Part shown: positions 1-20,845 of the stretch, piece after piece | How positions within the stretch are numbered: position 1 is the stretch's first letter | Layout of the letters: each line of letters starts with the position of its first letter | NCBI RefSeq assembly: GCF_027158005.1 | Contig: NZ_JAPVLQ010000006.1 | Location: 310,001 to 374,000, forward strand | DNA length: 64,000 bases | Origin: Rhodococcus sp. H36-A4 | GTDB lineage: Bacteria > Actinomycetota > Actinomycetes > Mycobacteriales > Mycobacteriaceae | Direction of reading: 5' to 3' | The notes under the pieces: model-generated | Told to the model about the DNA's origin: nothing | Databases searched by the model: none | Seen by the model: the letters and a program-made list of their open reading frames with translations, nothing else | Position numbers and translations under genes: made by a program

Positions 1-14250
<14,250 letters not shown>

Positions 14251-14328
14251 GCACATGAATCTGGTGGTAGCGAATACCATCGCAGAGACAAAACGAACAA
14301 TTCGTCGAACTACGGTCTGGGGATACCT

Positions 14329-14949
14329 GTGAAGCGGATCAAGTCAGTAACGGCAACAGTTGCTGCGGTGCTTGTTACGACATCGGTGACAATTGTGATC
14401 GGTGGCGGCACGGCGTCTGCCGATCCGGTCGCAGCGAACGAATCAGTGAATTACCAGACGTCCGTTCTACCGGATGGAGCAGTCAGCACAATTCTCGACT
14501 CAGGCGCGTTTCGTCTCGACGCAACTGCTGAGCAAGTTCAGGTGATCGGTGCATCCGGTAACGTCCTGGCCGCCTTGCCACTGACTTATACCGTCAACGG
14601 TACGTCGTATTCGATAGCGCCCGCCGTACTCGGCAGTCGAGAGTTGTTGCTGACGCCACAACCGGCAGCGTCGCTCGTGACCGACGTGGCGGGCCCGGTC
14701 ACCAAGCAAGCGGCACTCGATAATGCTCTGAATCAGATCGCCATCGGCTACACCAATGGTGGCGCAATCGGTACCGCTGTGGGCGCTGCACTCGGATTCG
14801 CCATCGGATGCGTTTCGATCTTTCCGAACTTCATTTCCGGGTGCATCATCGGAACTGTCATCGGCGTGGTGGCGGGATCGATCATCGGAACGCTCAATGC
14901 CAATCCGCAGGTTCAACCAGCCGTGTTCGAGTACTTCGCTACTCCCTGA
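14329..14949 (+). CDS. Secreted glycine-zipper-like small protein
   Basis: 206 residues with a GTG start, 78 bp after the peptide synthetase and on the same strand. It begins with a clear Sec signal peptide: KR at residues 2-3, a hydrophobic core, and a likely cleavage after TASA near residue 32. The mature N-terminal half is polar. The C-terminal third (about residues 140-190) is a hydrophobic glycine-rich stretch with repeated GxxxG/AxxxG spacing and two cysteines about 13 residues apart, such as could form two packed helices in or across a membrane. No catalytic motif is visible. I do not recognise the family with certainty; similar exported proteins of unknown role are common in rhodococci. 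Its position could mean co-transcription with the synthetase, but no functional link can be shown. Confidence 0.8.
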   Translation: MKRIKSVTATVAAVLVTTSVTIVIGGGTASADPVAANESVNYQTSVLPDGAVSTILDSGAFRLDATAEQVQVIGASGNVLAALPLTYTVNGTSYSIAPAVLGSRELLLTPQPAASLVTDVAGPVTKQAALDNALNQIAIGYTNGGAIGTAVGAALGFAIGCVSIFPNFISGCIIGTVIGVVAGSIIGTLNANPQVQPAVFEYFATP

Positions 14950-14977
14950 CCGAGCCGACGACTGAGGGGCGGAACAG

Positions 14978-17041
14978 CTAGCTTCGTCCCTCAGGCCGGC
15001 GGCCCAGCGCCCGCCGCATCGAGACTGCTTTGACCATCGTTTCTTCGAACTCCTCTTCCGGGTCCGACAGAGCAACGATGGCGCCTCCGACGCCGAACGT
15101 GACCTCGTGCTCGGTGGAGACGATGGTTCGAATGACGATCGAGAAGTCGGCGGTACCCGTCACCGACAAGTATCCGATTGCTCCCGAATACACACCGCGC
15201 GGACCATCTTCCAGCTTGTCGATTATTGCCATCGTTCGAATTTTTGGCGCTCCAGTCATGGAGCCACCGGGAAATGCAGCGCTGACACAGTCGACGGCAG
15301 AGGCATCTTCGCGTAGTCGACCTCGCACTGTGGACACCAATTGGTGTACGGGGGCGTACGTTTCGACGTCGAACAATTTGGGGACATGTACCGACCCCGG
15401 GATGCACACGCGGGCAAGATCATTGCGGACAAGGTCGACAATCATCAGGTTTTCGGCCTTGTCCTTCTCGTTGTCGAGAAGATCCGCGCGGAGTTCGGCG
15501 TCCTGTTCGGGGCTTTCACCGCGCGGACGCGTCCCCTTGATCGGCTTCGATTCGACGATTCGTTCGGCATCGATACGCAGGAACCGCTCCGGTGATGCGC
15601 TCGACACCGACAGATCAGCGAAGCCCAGAAATGCGCTGTAGGGCGTGGGGTTGATTTCACGCAGATAGGAATAGGTATCGAGCGCGTTGATCGGACCGGG
15701 GAACGTCGCTGTATTGGTAAGGCACACTTCGTATGTCTCTCCCGACCGGATTTCGGCCAGACACTGTTCGATCAGGTCTAGGTACTTCGCATGGTTGTGG
15801 CGAAGGGGCAACTCGTTCTGAACAAGTGGAGCGATCAGCGCCTGTGTGTCCGGAACCTGCTTGTCCTCGTGTTCGAGTGATCTCAATGCGCGCTCGACCG
15901 ATGCGAACCACGTCGCAGTTTCCGTCTCCGCTCGATCCCGGACCAGGGCCATGACGTAGCACTGCCGTCCAACATGGTCGAATACTACGGCGCGATCAGC
16001 GAAAACCATCGAGGCGTCCGGAGTCGGTGCGGTATGAACAAGCTGTCCGCCGACGTCGGCTTTGAGTTCGTAGCCCAAGTATCCGACGTAGCCGAGTCCG
16101 AATGCAAAGGGTAGGTGCTCGAGTGGGGGAGTTGCACGATCACGCAGCTGGCGGTCGAGGTACGCGAAGAAGGTCGAATCGATGGTTTCCACCGATCCAT
16201 CACTGCTTTCAACACTGACCTGTCCCTCGGCTACTCGGTACGTGACGTACTCCGCTAGCGGACCAGAGCAGTCTCCCATGATGGTGAACTGTGAATTCGG
16301 CTCGACCGCGGCACTGCCATCAAGCCAGAAGCTGTTGGGTCCACTTGCGAACAGCGCAGAGAACGCTCGCTCGGTATCGAATTCGCCGTCTATGCAGAGA
16401 GTTTCGATCGAGTACGGAGATCGACATGGAATGCCGGTCGATGCTCGGGGCTTGCGAGCCACCGTGAGATCCCGAAAGTTTGCCAGCAGTTCGCGACCGT
16501 AATCGGTACTGATCGACTCTGGATGGAATTGCACTCCCCAGATCGGTTTGGTGCGGTGACTAACAGCCATTACCAAGCCATCATGGGTCCACGCGACGGC
16601 TTCGAGTTCGTCGGGCACTTCCACTGCCAGCAACGAGTGATATCGCACTACCGAATACGGTGACGGAATTCCCTCGAACAGATCGTCGCCAGTATGGACA
16701 ATTTCCGATATTCGACCGTGCATCGGCGTGGGTGCAAGATCGACCACGCCGCCGAACAGGTGACATATCGCCTGATGACCCAGGCACACACCGAGTATCG
16801 GCAGCTCGCATTCTTCGATAGCGCGCGCGCTGATTCCGAGATCGTGCGCGGTCGTAGGACGCCCAGGCCCCGGAGACACTACGACATTGTCGAAGGTTCC
16901 GAAGTCGATGGACTCCCAGGGCACGTCATTCTTGACGACCACAGGTGGCACGCCGTTCACCTCTGCCAACAGGCTGTAGAGGTTATAGGTGAACGAGTCG
17001 TAATTGTCTATGAGCAACGTGCGAACAGCCATGTCCATCAC
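14978..17041 (-). CDS. pabAB: Aminodeoxychorismate synthase, fused PabA-PabB type
   Basis: About 687 residues. The N-terminal ~190 residues are a class I glutamine amidotransferase (nucleophile Cys in GVCLGHQ, His/Glu in FHPES). The rest is a chorismate-binding domain whose PIKGT motif has the lysine typical of aminodeoxychorismate synthases, where anthranilate synthases have alanine. The reaction is chorismate plus glutamine to 4-amino-4-deoxychorismate. The frame can start at GTG 17041 or ATG 17038, but AGGTGA sits 5 bases before the ATG at 17032, which is the likelier start. It abuts or overlaps the stop of the mutase gene upstream, so the two are surely co-transcribed. Fused forms occur in folate synthesis and in antibiotic pathways (PapA, CmlB type). 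The mutase partner favours the antibiotic role, because folate would need an ADC lyase, which is not seen here. Confidence 0.93.
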   Translation of the reverse strand: MMDMAVRTLLIDNYDSFTYNLYSLLAEVNGVPPVVVKNDVPWESIDFGTFDNVVVSPGPGRPTTAHDLGISARAIEECELPILGVCLGHQAICHLFGGVVDLAPTPMHGRISEIVHTGDDLFEGIPSPYSVVRYHSLLAVEVPDELEAVAWTHDGLVMAVSHRTKPIWGVQFHPESISTDYGRELLANFRDLTVARKPRASTGIPCRSPYSIETLCIDGEFDTERAFSALFASGPNSFWLDGSAAVEPNSQFTIMGDCSGPLAEYVTYRVAEGQVSVESSDGSVETIDSTFFAYLDRQLRDRATPPLEHLPFAFGLGYVGYLGYELKADVGGQLVHTAPTPDASMVFADRAVVFDHVGRQCYVMALVRDRAETETATWFASVERALRSLEHEDKQVPDTQALIAPLVQNELPLRHNHAKYLDLIEQCLAEIRSGETYEVCLTNTATFPGPINALDTYSYLREINPTPYSAFLGFADLSVSSASPERFLRIDAERIVESKPIKGTRPRGESPEQDAELRADLLDNEKDKAENLMIVDLVRNDLARVCIPGSVHVPKLFDVETYAPVHQLVSTVRGRLREDASAVDCVSAAFPGGSMTGAPKIRTMAIIDKLEDGPRGVYSGAIGYLSVTGTADFSIVIRTIVSTEHEVTFGVGGAIVALSDPEEEFEETMVKAVSMRRALGRRPEGRS

Positions 17042-17437
17042 CTAACGATGCTGCGCGTCGGACGCGGCGCGCTGGGTGGGGGAATCCGAGTCGATGATGA
17101 GGTCTTCGACACGGCATGCCTCTGCGATCAACAACTTGTACACCGAGGTGAGAAAGTCCTCCGACAGATCATTGCTACGCGCGAATTCGCGGGCTCTTTC
17201 CTGAACGACCCCGACGCGGCCCGGTTGCATCATCGGTATTTCGAACTCACGCTTGACCGCCGCGACACGCACGCAGATATCGATCCGGTCACGAATCGAA
17301 TCCATAAGACAGCGATCGACCGCGTCCAATTCCTCGCGCAGAGAGCTCAAAAGATTTTCGGAATCCCCGTACACCTGGTGCCGCCCCTCTCGCTCTGCCG
17401 TGGATACCGCGTCCGAGTTCGAATGCAGCGTTTCCAC
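17042..17437 (-). CDS. AroQ-fold chorismate mutase, probably 4-amino-4-deoxychorismate mutase (PapB/CmlD-like)
   Basis: 131 residues from a GTG start. From about residue 30 it has the helical AroQ pattern LREELDAVDRCLMDSIRDR, then VAAVKREFEIPMMQPGRV and a C-terminal CRVEDLII. The PMMQPxRV and CRVED segments are, from memory, features of the aminodeoxychorismate mutases PapB and CmlD rather than of housekeeping mutases. It would rearrange 4-amino-4-deoxychorismate to 4-amino-4-deoxyprephenate. The stop codon ends exactly where the pabAB open frame begins, giving a tight two-gene operon. The dehydrogenase (PapC) needed to finish p-aminophenylpyruvate is not in the window. An ordinary chorismate mutase is the alternative, less likely beside an aminodeoxychorismate synthase. 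Confidence 0.82.
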   Translation of the reverse strand: METLHSNSDAVSTAEREGRHQVYGDSENLLSSLREELDAVDRCLMDSIRDRIDICVRVAAVKREFEIPMMQPGRVGVVQERAREFARSNDLSEDFLTSVYKLLIAEACRVEDLIIDSDSPTQRAASDAQHR

Positions 17438-17769
17438 CTACCGCGTCGACATATACATCGACAGTGATCCTCGAGCTGTTACCCCTGCGCCATACCGACG
17501 ATGCCTTACGGTCCGCAGTCCTGACGACCGCGCGTGGCGTTAGAACTCAGTATGGCTCAGAGCACAATACTTTCATTGCACGGCGGAGTTGGGACGGCGT
17601 CCACGAAGAAATTGTTCATTCGTCGTCGATTCGAAATACGTGCTTCTCGAAAACAAACCCACGGTAGGAAGCGTGACAAAAAAATGCGCCGAACGAATGT
17701 TTCCATTCGTTCGGCGCAAGCACAGTTACTTTATGTCGGTCGAGCGCCCGTGCACTCGACATGAAGAAA
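17438..17769. other. Intergenic region between the mutase and rbpA
   Basis: This 332-bp gap holds the upstream region of the mutase-pabAB operon (minus strand) and the rbpA terminator at 17685-17718. Short open frames on the plus strand have no recognisable motif, no convincing ribosome-binding site and irregular codon use, so no gene is called. Confidence 0.6.
17677..17718 (-). terminator. Rho-independent terminator of rbpA
   Basis: A perfect 15-bp stem (17685-17699 paired with 17704-17718) closes a 4-base loop. Read on the minus strand it is followed by seven T residues (the A run at 17678-17684). It lies about 50 bp past the rbpA stop codon and is one of the strongest terminators in the window. 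Confidence 0.93.
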
Positions 17770-18108
17770 TCAGGCGCCCCGGCGCTTGACCTTCAGTAGG
17801 TCCATACGTTCCTTGAGAAGCTCTTCGAGCTCTTCCACGGACCGGCGCTCGAGGAGCATGTCCCAGTGAGTACGCGGAGGCTTTACCTTTTTGGCCTCCG
17901 GTGCCGTTCCTTCGAGGAGCGAACCCTCGAGGCCGTTCTTGCACGCCCAAGTGCCGGGAATCTCGGCTTCGTCGGCGAACGGGATGTCGAACTCTTCACC
18001 GTTGTCACAGCGATACCGGGCAACCCGGCGAGGCGCGAGATCATGATCGCGGTCGGTCTCGTAGCTCACAGCACCGAGACGGCTACCCCGTAGTACGCGG
18101 TCTGCCAT
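17770..18108 (-). CDS. rbpA: RNA polymerase-binding protein RbpA
   Basis: 112 residues, the normal family length. RbpA binds the RNA polymerase beta' zipper and group I/II sigma factors, stabilises the open complex and raises basal rifampicin tolerance in actinobacteria. The sequence shows the typical start MADRVLRGSRLGAVSYETD, the core with RYRCDNGEEFDIPFADEAEIP and TWACKNG (cysteines of the core domain), and the C-terminal sigma-interacting helix HWDMLLERRSVEELEELL. The ATG follows a strong purine-rich ribosome-binding site (GAGGAGAGGA) 6-8 bases upstream. A SigmaR/SigH-like promoter lies about 80 bp upstream and an intrinsic terminator follows, so it is a single-gene unit. Confidence 0.97.
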   Translation of the reverse strand: MADRVLRGSRLGAVSYETDRDHDLAPRRVARYRCDNGEEFDIPFADEAEIPGTWACKNGLEGSLLEGTAPEAKKVKPPRTHWDMLLERRSVEELEELLKERMDLLKVKRRGA

Positions 18109-18184
18109 TGTGAAGTCCTCTCCTCATAGTGCATGCGATTTTGCACGGGGCTGGTGATGCCCTCATGCAACTCACAAATATGTC

Positions 18185-18210
18185 AACGTCTGTACCGCGT
18201 CGTTCGTTCC
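18185..18210 (-). promoter_or_regulatory. SigmaR/SigH-type promoter upstream of rbpA
   Basis: On the minus strand the sequence reads GGAAC, 18 bases, GTT, the consensus spacing of oxidative-stress sigma factors SigmaR (Streptomyces) and SigH (mycobacteria). The -35 maps to 18206-18210 and the -10 to 18185-18187, 77 bp before the rbpA ATG. Control of rbpA by SigmaR is established in Streptomyces coelicolor; here it is inferred from sequence. Confidence 0.72.
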
Positions 18211-18286
18211 CGTATCGACACGCGAGAAGTCTTTGTCGGCGCCAGTCCGTGGTCATTCTACCGTCCCGCACCGTTAGGCTCTGTAC

Positions 18287-18619
18287 ATGCCGGTGTCGTC
18301 TCGTCGAGTTCATGCGTGCGCATGGTGCGGACGCGAGGTCGCGAACTCCGGAATGGGTCGGCGGAGGCGGTATTGCCGTCAGTCGTGCCGGCAGCGGGCA
18401 TACGAGCACCGGAGTGCGGTCAAGGGCACATCCATCCCGGCAGATGCCATCGTATTGTCGGCCGACGAGGCGTCAGCATTGATCGACCGCACGTTCGAGG
18501 TCAGATGTGCCGCCGAAGACGTCGCGATTGCCGTGCAAGAAGGTGCGTCAGCGGAAGAACTTGCCCAACTGTGCGTCGAACTCGTGGCCAGAGCAAAAGA
18601 CGCCGAACGGCTGCGATAG
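18287..18619 (+). CDS. Small zinc-ribbon protein, actinobacterial conserved hypothetical
   Basis: 110 residues. The N-terminus carries CAWCGREV then YCRQSCRQRAYEHR, a CxxC-x(n)-CxxxC zinc-ribbon arrangement in a very basic stretch. The remaining ~60 residues are an acidic helical region. Such proteins are widespread in actinobacteria, with no established function; nucleic-acid binding would suit the basic zinc ribbon. There is no clear Shine-Dalgarno before the ATG, so a leaderless transcript is possible. It is divergent from rbpA. Confidence 0.75.
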   Translation: MPVSSRRVHACAWCGREVANSGMGRRRRYCRQSCRQRAYEHRSAVKGTSIPADAIVLSADEASALIDRTFEVRCAAEDVAIAVQEGASAEELAQLCVELVARAKDAERLR

Positions 18620-18721
18620 GGCTCACCAGGCCAGTTGGTTCGTCGTTTCGGACACTTCGGACCAAGATGTGGACAATGGAGTCGATCGCGCGAACGGCGC
18701 GACGCCGAACGAAGGAGATCC

Positions 18722-19177
18722 ATGGCTTTCTGGGACCAACTCAAATCGAAGGCCCAAGAGCTGAACGGACAGTTGCAGACCAAGACCGTCCAGTTCAAGA
18801 ACAAAGAATTCGCAAACGGCAGCATGGCGATGTGCGCTCTCATCGCCGCAGCGGATGGCACCATAGATCCGGCCGAACGGCAGAAGACAGCATCACTCAT
18901 TGCCAGCAACGAAGCCTTGAAGGTCTTCCCTGCCGACGAACTTCGACAGAAGTTCGACTGGTATTGCGACAAGCTGAATGGTGACTTCGACTTCGGCAAA
19001 GTGGAAGCCACTGCCACCATCGGCAAGTTGAAGACCAAGCCGGAACAAGCTCGAGCAGTCATCCAGATCGGCATCATCATCGGTGGCGCAGACGGACTGT
19101 TCGATGACCACGAGAAGAACGCGGTACGCAACGCGTGCTTCGCCGTCGGTATAGATCCGGCCGAGTTCGAACTCTGA
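18722..19177 (+). CDS. TerB-like tellurite-resistance family protein
   Basis: 151 residues from the ATG at 18722, chosen because GAAGGAGATC sits directly upstream; an in-frame GTG start 87 bp earlier lacks a ribosome-binding site. After an amphipathic N-terminal helix (FWDQLKSKAQELNGQL) the body contains ALIAAADGTIDPAERQ and IIIGGADGLFDDHEK, two acidic DG-containing loops characteristic of the all-helical, metal-binding TerB fold. TerB-family proteins are linked to tellurite and phage resistance, but stand-alone copies in actinobacteria are uncharacterised. It ends at a hairpin shared with the convergent amidase gene. Confidence 0.85.
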   Translation: MAFWDQLKSKAQELNGQLQTKTVQFKNKEFANGSMAMCALIAAADGTIDPAERQKTASLIASNEALKVFPADELRQKFDWYCDKLNGDFDFGKVEATATIGKLKTKPEQARAVIQIGIIIGGADGLFDDHEKNAVRNACFAVGIDPAEFEL

Positions 19178-19184
19178 CTCACTG

Positions 19185-19218
19185 ACCCGCGGTACCGACT
19201 GCGCTCGGTACCGCGGGT
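19185..19218. terminator. Hairpin between convergent terB-like and amidase genes
   Basis: A perfect 14-bp inverted repeat (19185-19198 and 19205-19218) with a 6-base loop lies between two converging stop codons. There is no T-run on either side, so it is probably a bidirectional, U-tract-independent terminator. Confidence 0.65.
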
Positions 19219-19225
19219 TACGAGG

Positions 19226-20710
19226 TCAATCTGCCGGAGCCGGGAATCGATGAATCCACGGTTGTGCTTCCTCGAGCTGAGCCGCGAGCCGGAGGAGTTC
19301 ACCATCGGATCCCAATTTTCCGACGAACTGCACACCCAGTGGTAGCCCGCCCTCGGTCCAATGCAGAGGAACGCTGATCGCGGGGCGGCCCGTGAGATTG
19401 GCCAACTGGGTATAGGGGACCCACCCGAGGCTGTCCTGAATGACGTCGTCGAGTACCCCGCTGAAAGCCATCAGTTTCCCGCCGCGAACCTTGCTGACAA
19501 GACGAGCGGTTCGCTGCATCAACGACGAGGTGGAGGTTGCGCCTACTCGCAGAGGGGGAGTAGCCAGTGTCGGAGTCAACAGGTAATCGAAACGCTCGTG
19601 GAATGCGCTGAGCGAACGGACATGGGACGTCGTTCGTTCCAACGCCTCGATCGTAGCTAGCAAACCACTCGAACGACCGAACTCGGCAATTGCCACAGTG
19701 TCAGCCTCGAAATCGGAATCGCTTGCGCCGGTTCGTCTTTTGATATCAGCAATCTGCGCGTGTACCTGAGCGAACCATATCGTCAGGAAGTCACGCGAGA
19801 GCGCCCAGTCGTCGTAGGGCGGCGTCACCTGCTCGACGTGGTGCCCCAAGCCTGCGAGCAGTTCGGCGGTACGCTCCACCGCCTCGACAGCCTCCCGGTG
19901 CGGTGCCGGATTGACCGCCGAGGACGAGGACCAGCCGATTCGTAGCGGGGACGGGGCTCGATCGAGATCCTTCGAAAATGGTTGCGCGGGAAATGCAGCT
20001 TGGTAGTCCGAGTTCGGATCAGGGCCGACAATCGCGTCGTACAGGGCAGCGCTGTCGCGCACAGTTCTGCTGACCACCCCCTGCGTCACCATTCCGAACA
20101 TGATTTCTCCGGTCTGCGGACCGTAAGGGGAAAGTCCTCGACTGAGCTTCAGGCCGACGAGACCGTTGCACGCCGCGGGGATCCGAATCGAACCGCCGCC
20201 GTCGTTCGCGCCGGCTGCGGGCACAATCCCAGCAGCTACGGCCGCGCCGGATCCACCCGAAGAACCGCCGGGCGTGCGGGAAAGGTTCCATGGGCTGCGG
20301 GCAGCTCCCCAGTAGTCCGGTTCGGTGACACCCTTCGCACCCAACTCCGGTGTGTTGGTCTTCCCGAAGATCACCAGACCTGCGTCGAGAAACCGCTGCG
20401 TCACGAGGGCGTGATCGGTAGCGACGTGATGGGCCAGGGATCGCGAACCGTACGACGTCGGATAGCCCTTGTACTCCTGGAGAAGATCTTTGATCAAAAA
20501 CGGCACACCTGCGAGAGGGCCGCTGAGCGACGGGTCGCCGGCCCGCGCGTCTGCAGCGTCCAACGGCGCCACGATGGCGTTCAGCTTGCCGTTCACCTCA
20601 GCCGCTCGTTCACGTGCGAGATCGAGTAGTTCGCGCGCAGTTACCTGCCGGGTGCGAACGGCTTCTGCCAATGACAGGGCATCCAGGGACATGTATTCGC
20701 CGAGCTTCAT
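19226..20710 (-). CDS. Amidase of the amidase-signature family
   Basis: 494 residues, normal for the family. The Ser-cisSer-Lys triad is visible: lysine in VPFLIKDLL (about residue 92), cis-serine in the [14 protein letters not shown] signature (about 165-178) and nucleophile serine in GGGSIRIPA (about 190). The family hydrolyses carboxamides; the substrate cannot be read from the sequence. It is not GatA by context, because no GatB/GatC is nearby. The closest known kin by appearance are the nitrile-pathway and 6-aminohexanoate cyclic-dimer type amidases. It is a stand-alone gene, divergent from the UvrA-like gene. Confidence 0.93.
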   Translation of the reverse strand: MKLGEYMSLDALSLAEAVRTRQVTARELLDLARERAAEVNGKLNAIVAPLDAADARAGDPSLSGPLAGVPFLIKDLLQEYKGYPTSYGSRSLAHHVATDHALVTQRFLDAGLVIFGKTNTPELGAKGVTEPDYWGAARSPWNLSRTPGGSSGGSGAAVAAGIVPAAGANDGGGSIRIPAACNGLVGLKLSRGLSPYGPQTGEIMFGMVTQGVVSRTVRDSAALYDAIVGPDPNSDYQAAFPAQPFSKDLDRAPSPLRIGWSSSSAVNPAPHREAVEAVERTAELLAGLGHHVEQVTPPYDDWALSRDFLTIWFAQVHAQIADIKRRTGASDSDFEADTVAIAEFGRSSGLLATIEALERTTSHVRSLSAFHERFDYLLTPTLATPPLRVGATSTSSLMQRTARLVSKVRGGKLMAFSGVLDDVIQDSLGWVPYTQLANLTGRPAISVPLHWTEGGLPLGVQFVGKLGSDGELLRLAAQLEEAQPWIHRFPAPAD

Positions 20711-20845
20711 GCGCAGATGCTAACCCGCGAGGACCCGCCGATAATATGGATCAGGAATCGAGAAGCGGGACAGTGAGACGCGAAGCTACCGTGACGACAC
20801 ATAAGCCGCGACAGCTACCTGCTCTGGAGATGGAGAACCGAACGC

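Noticed and set aside
14962-14994. CTGAGGG...CCCTCAG hairpin between the secreted-protein and pabAB stop codons
   Set aside because: Only 7 bp, overlaps the pabAB coding end and has no T-run; too weak to call a terminator.
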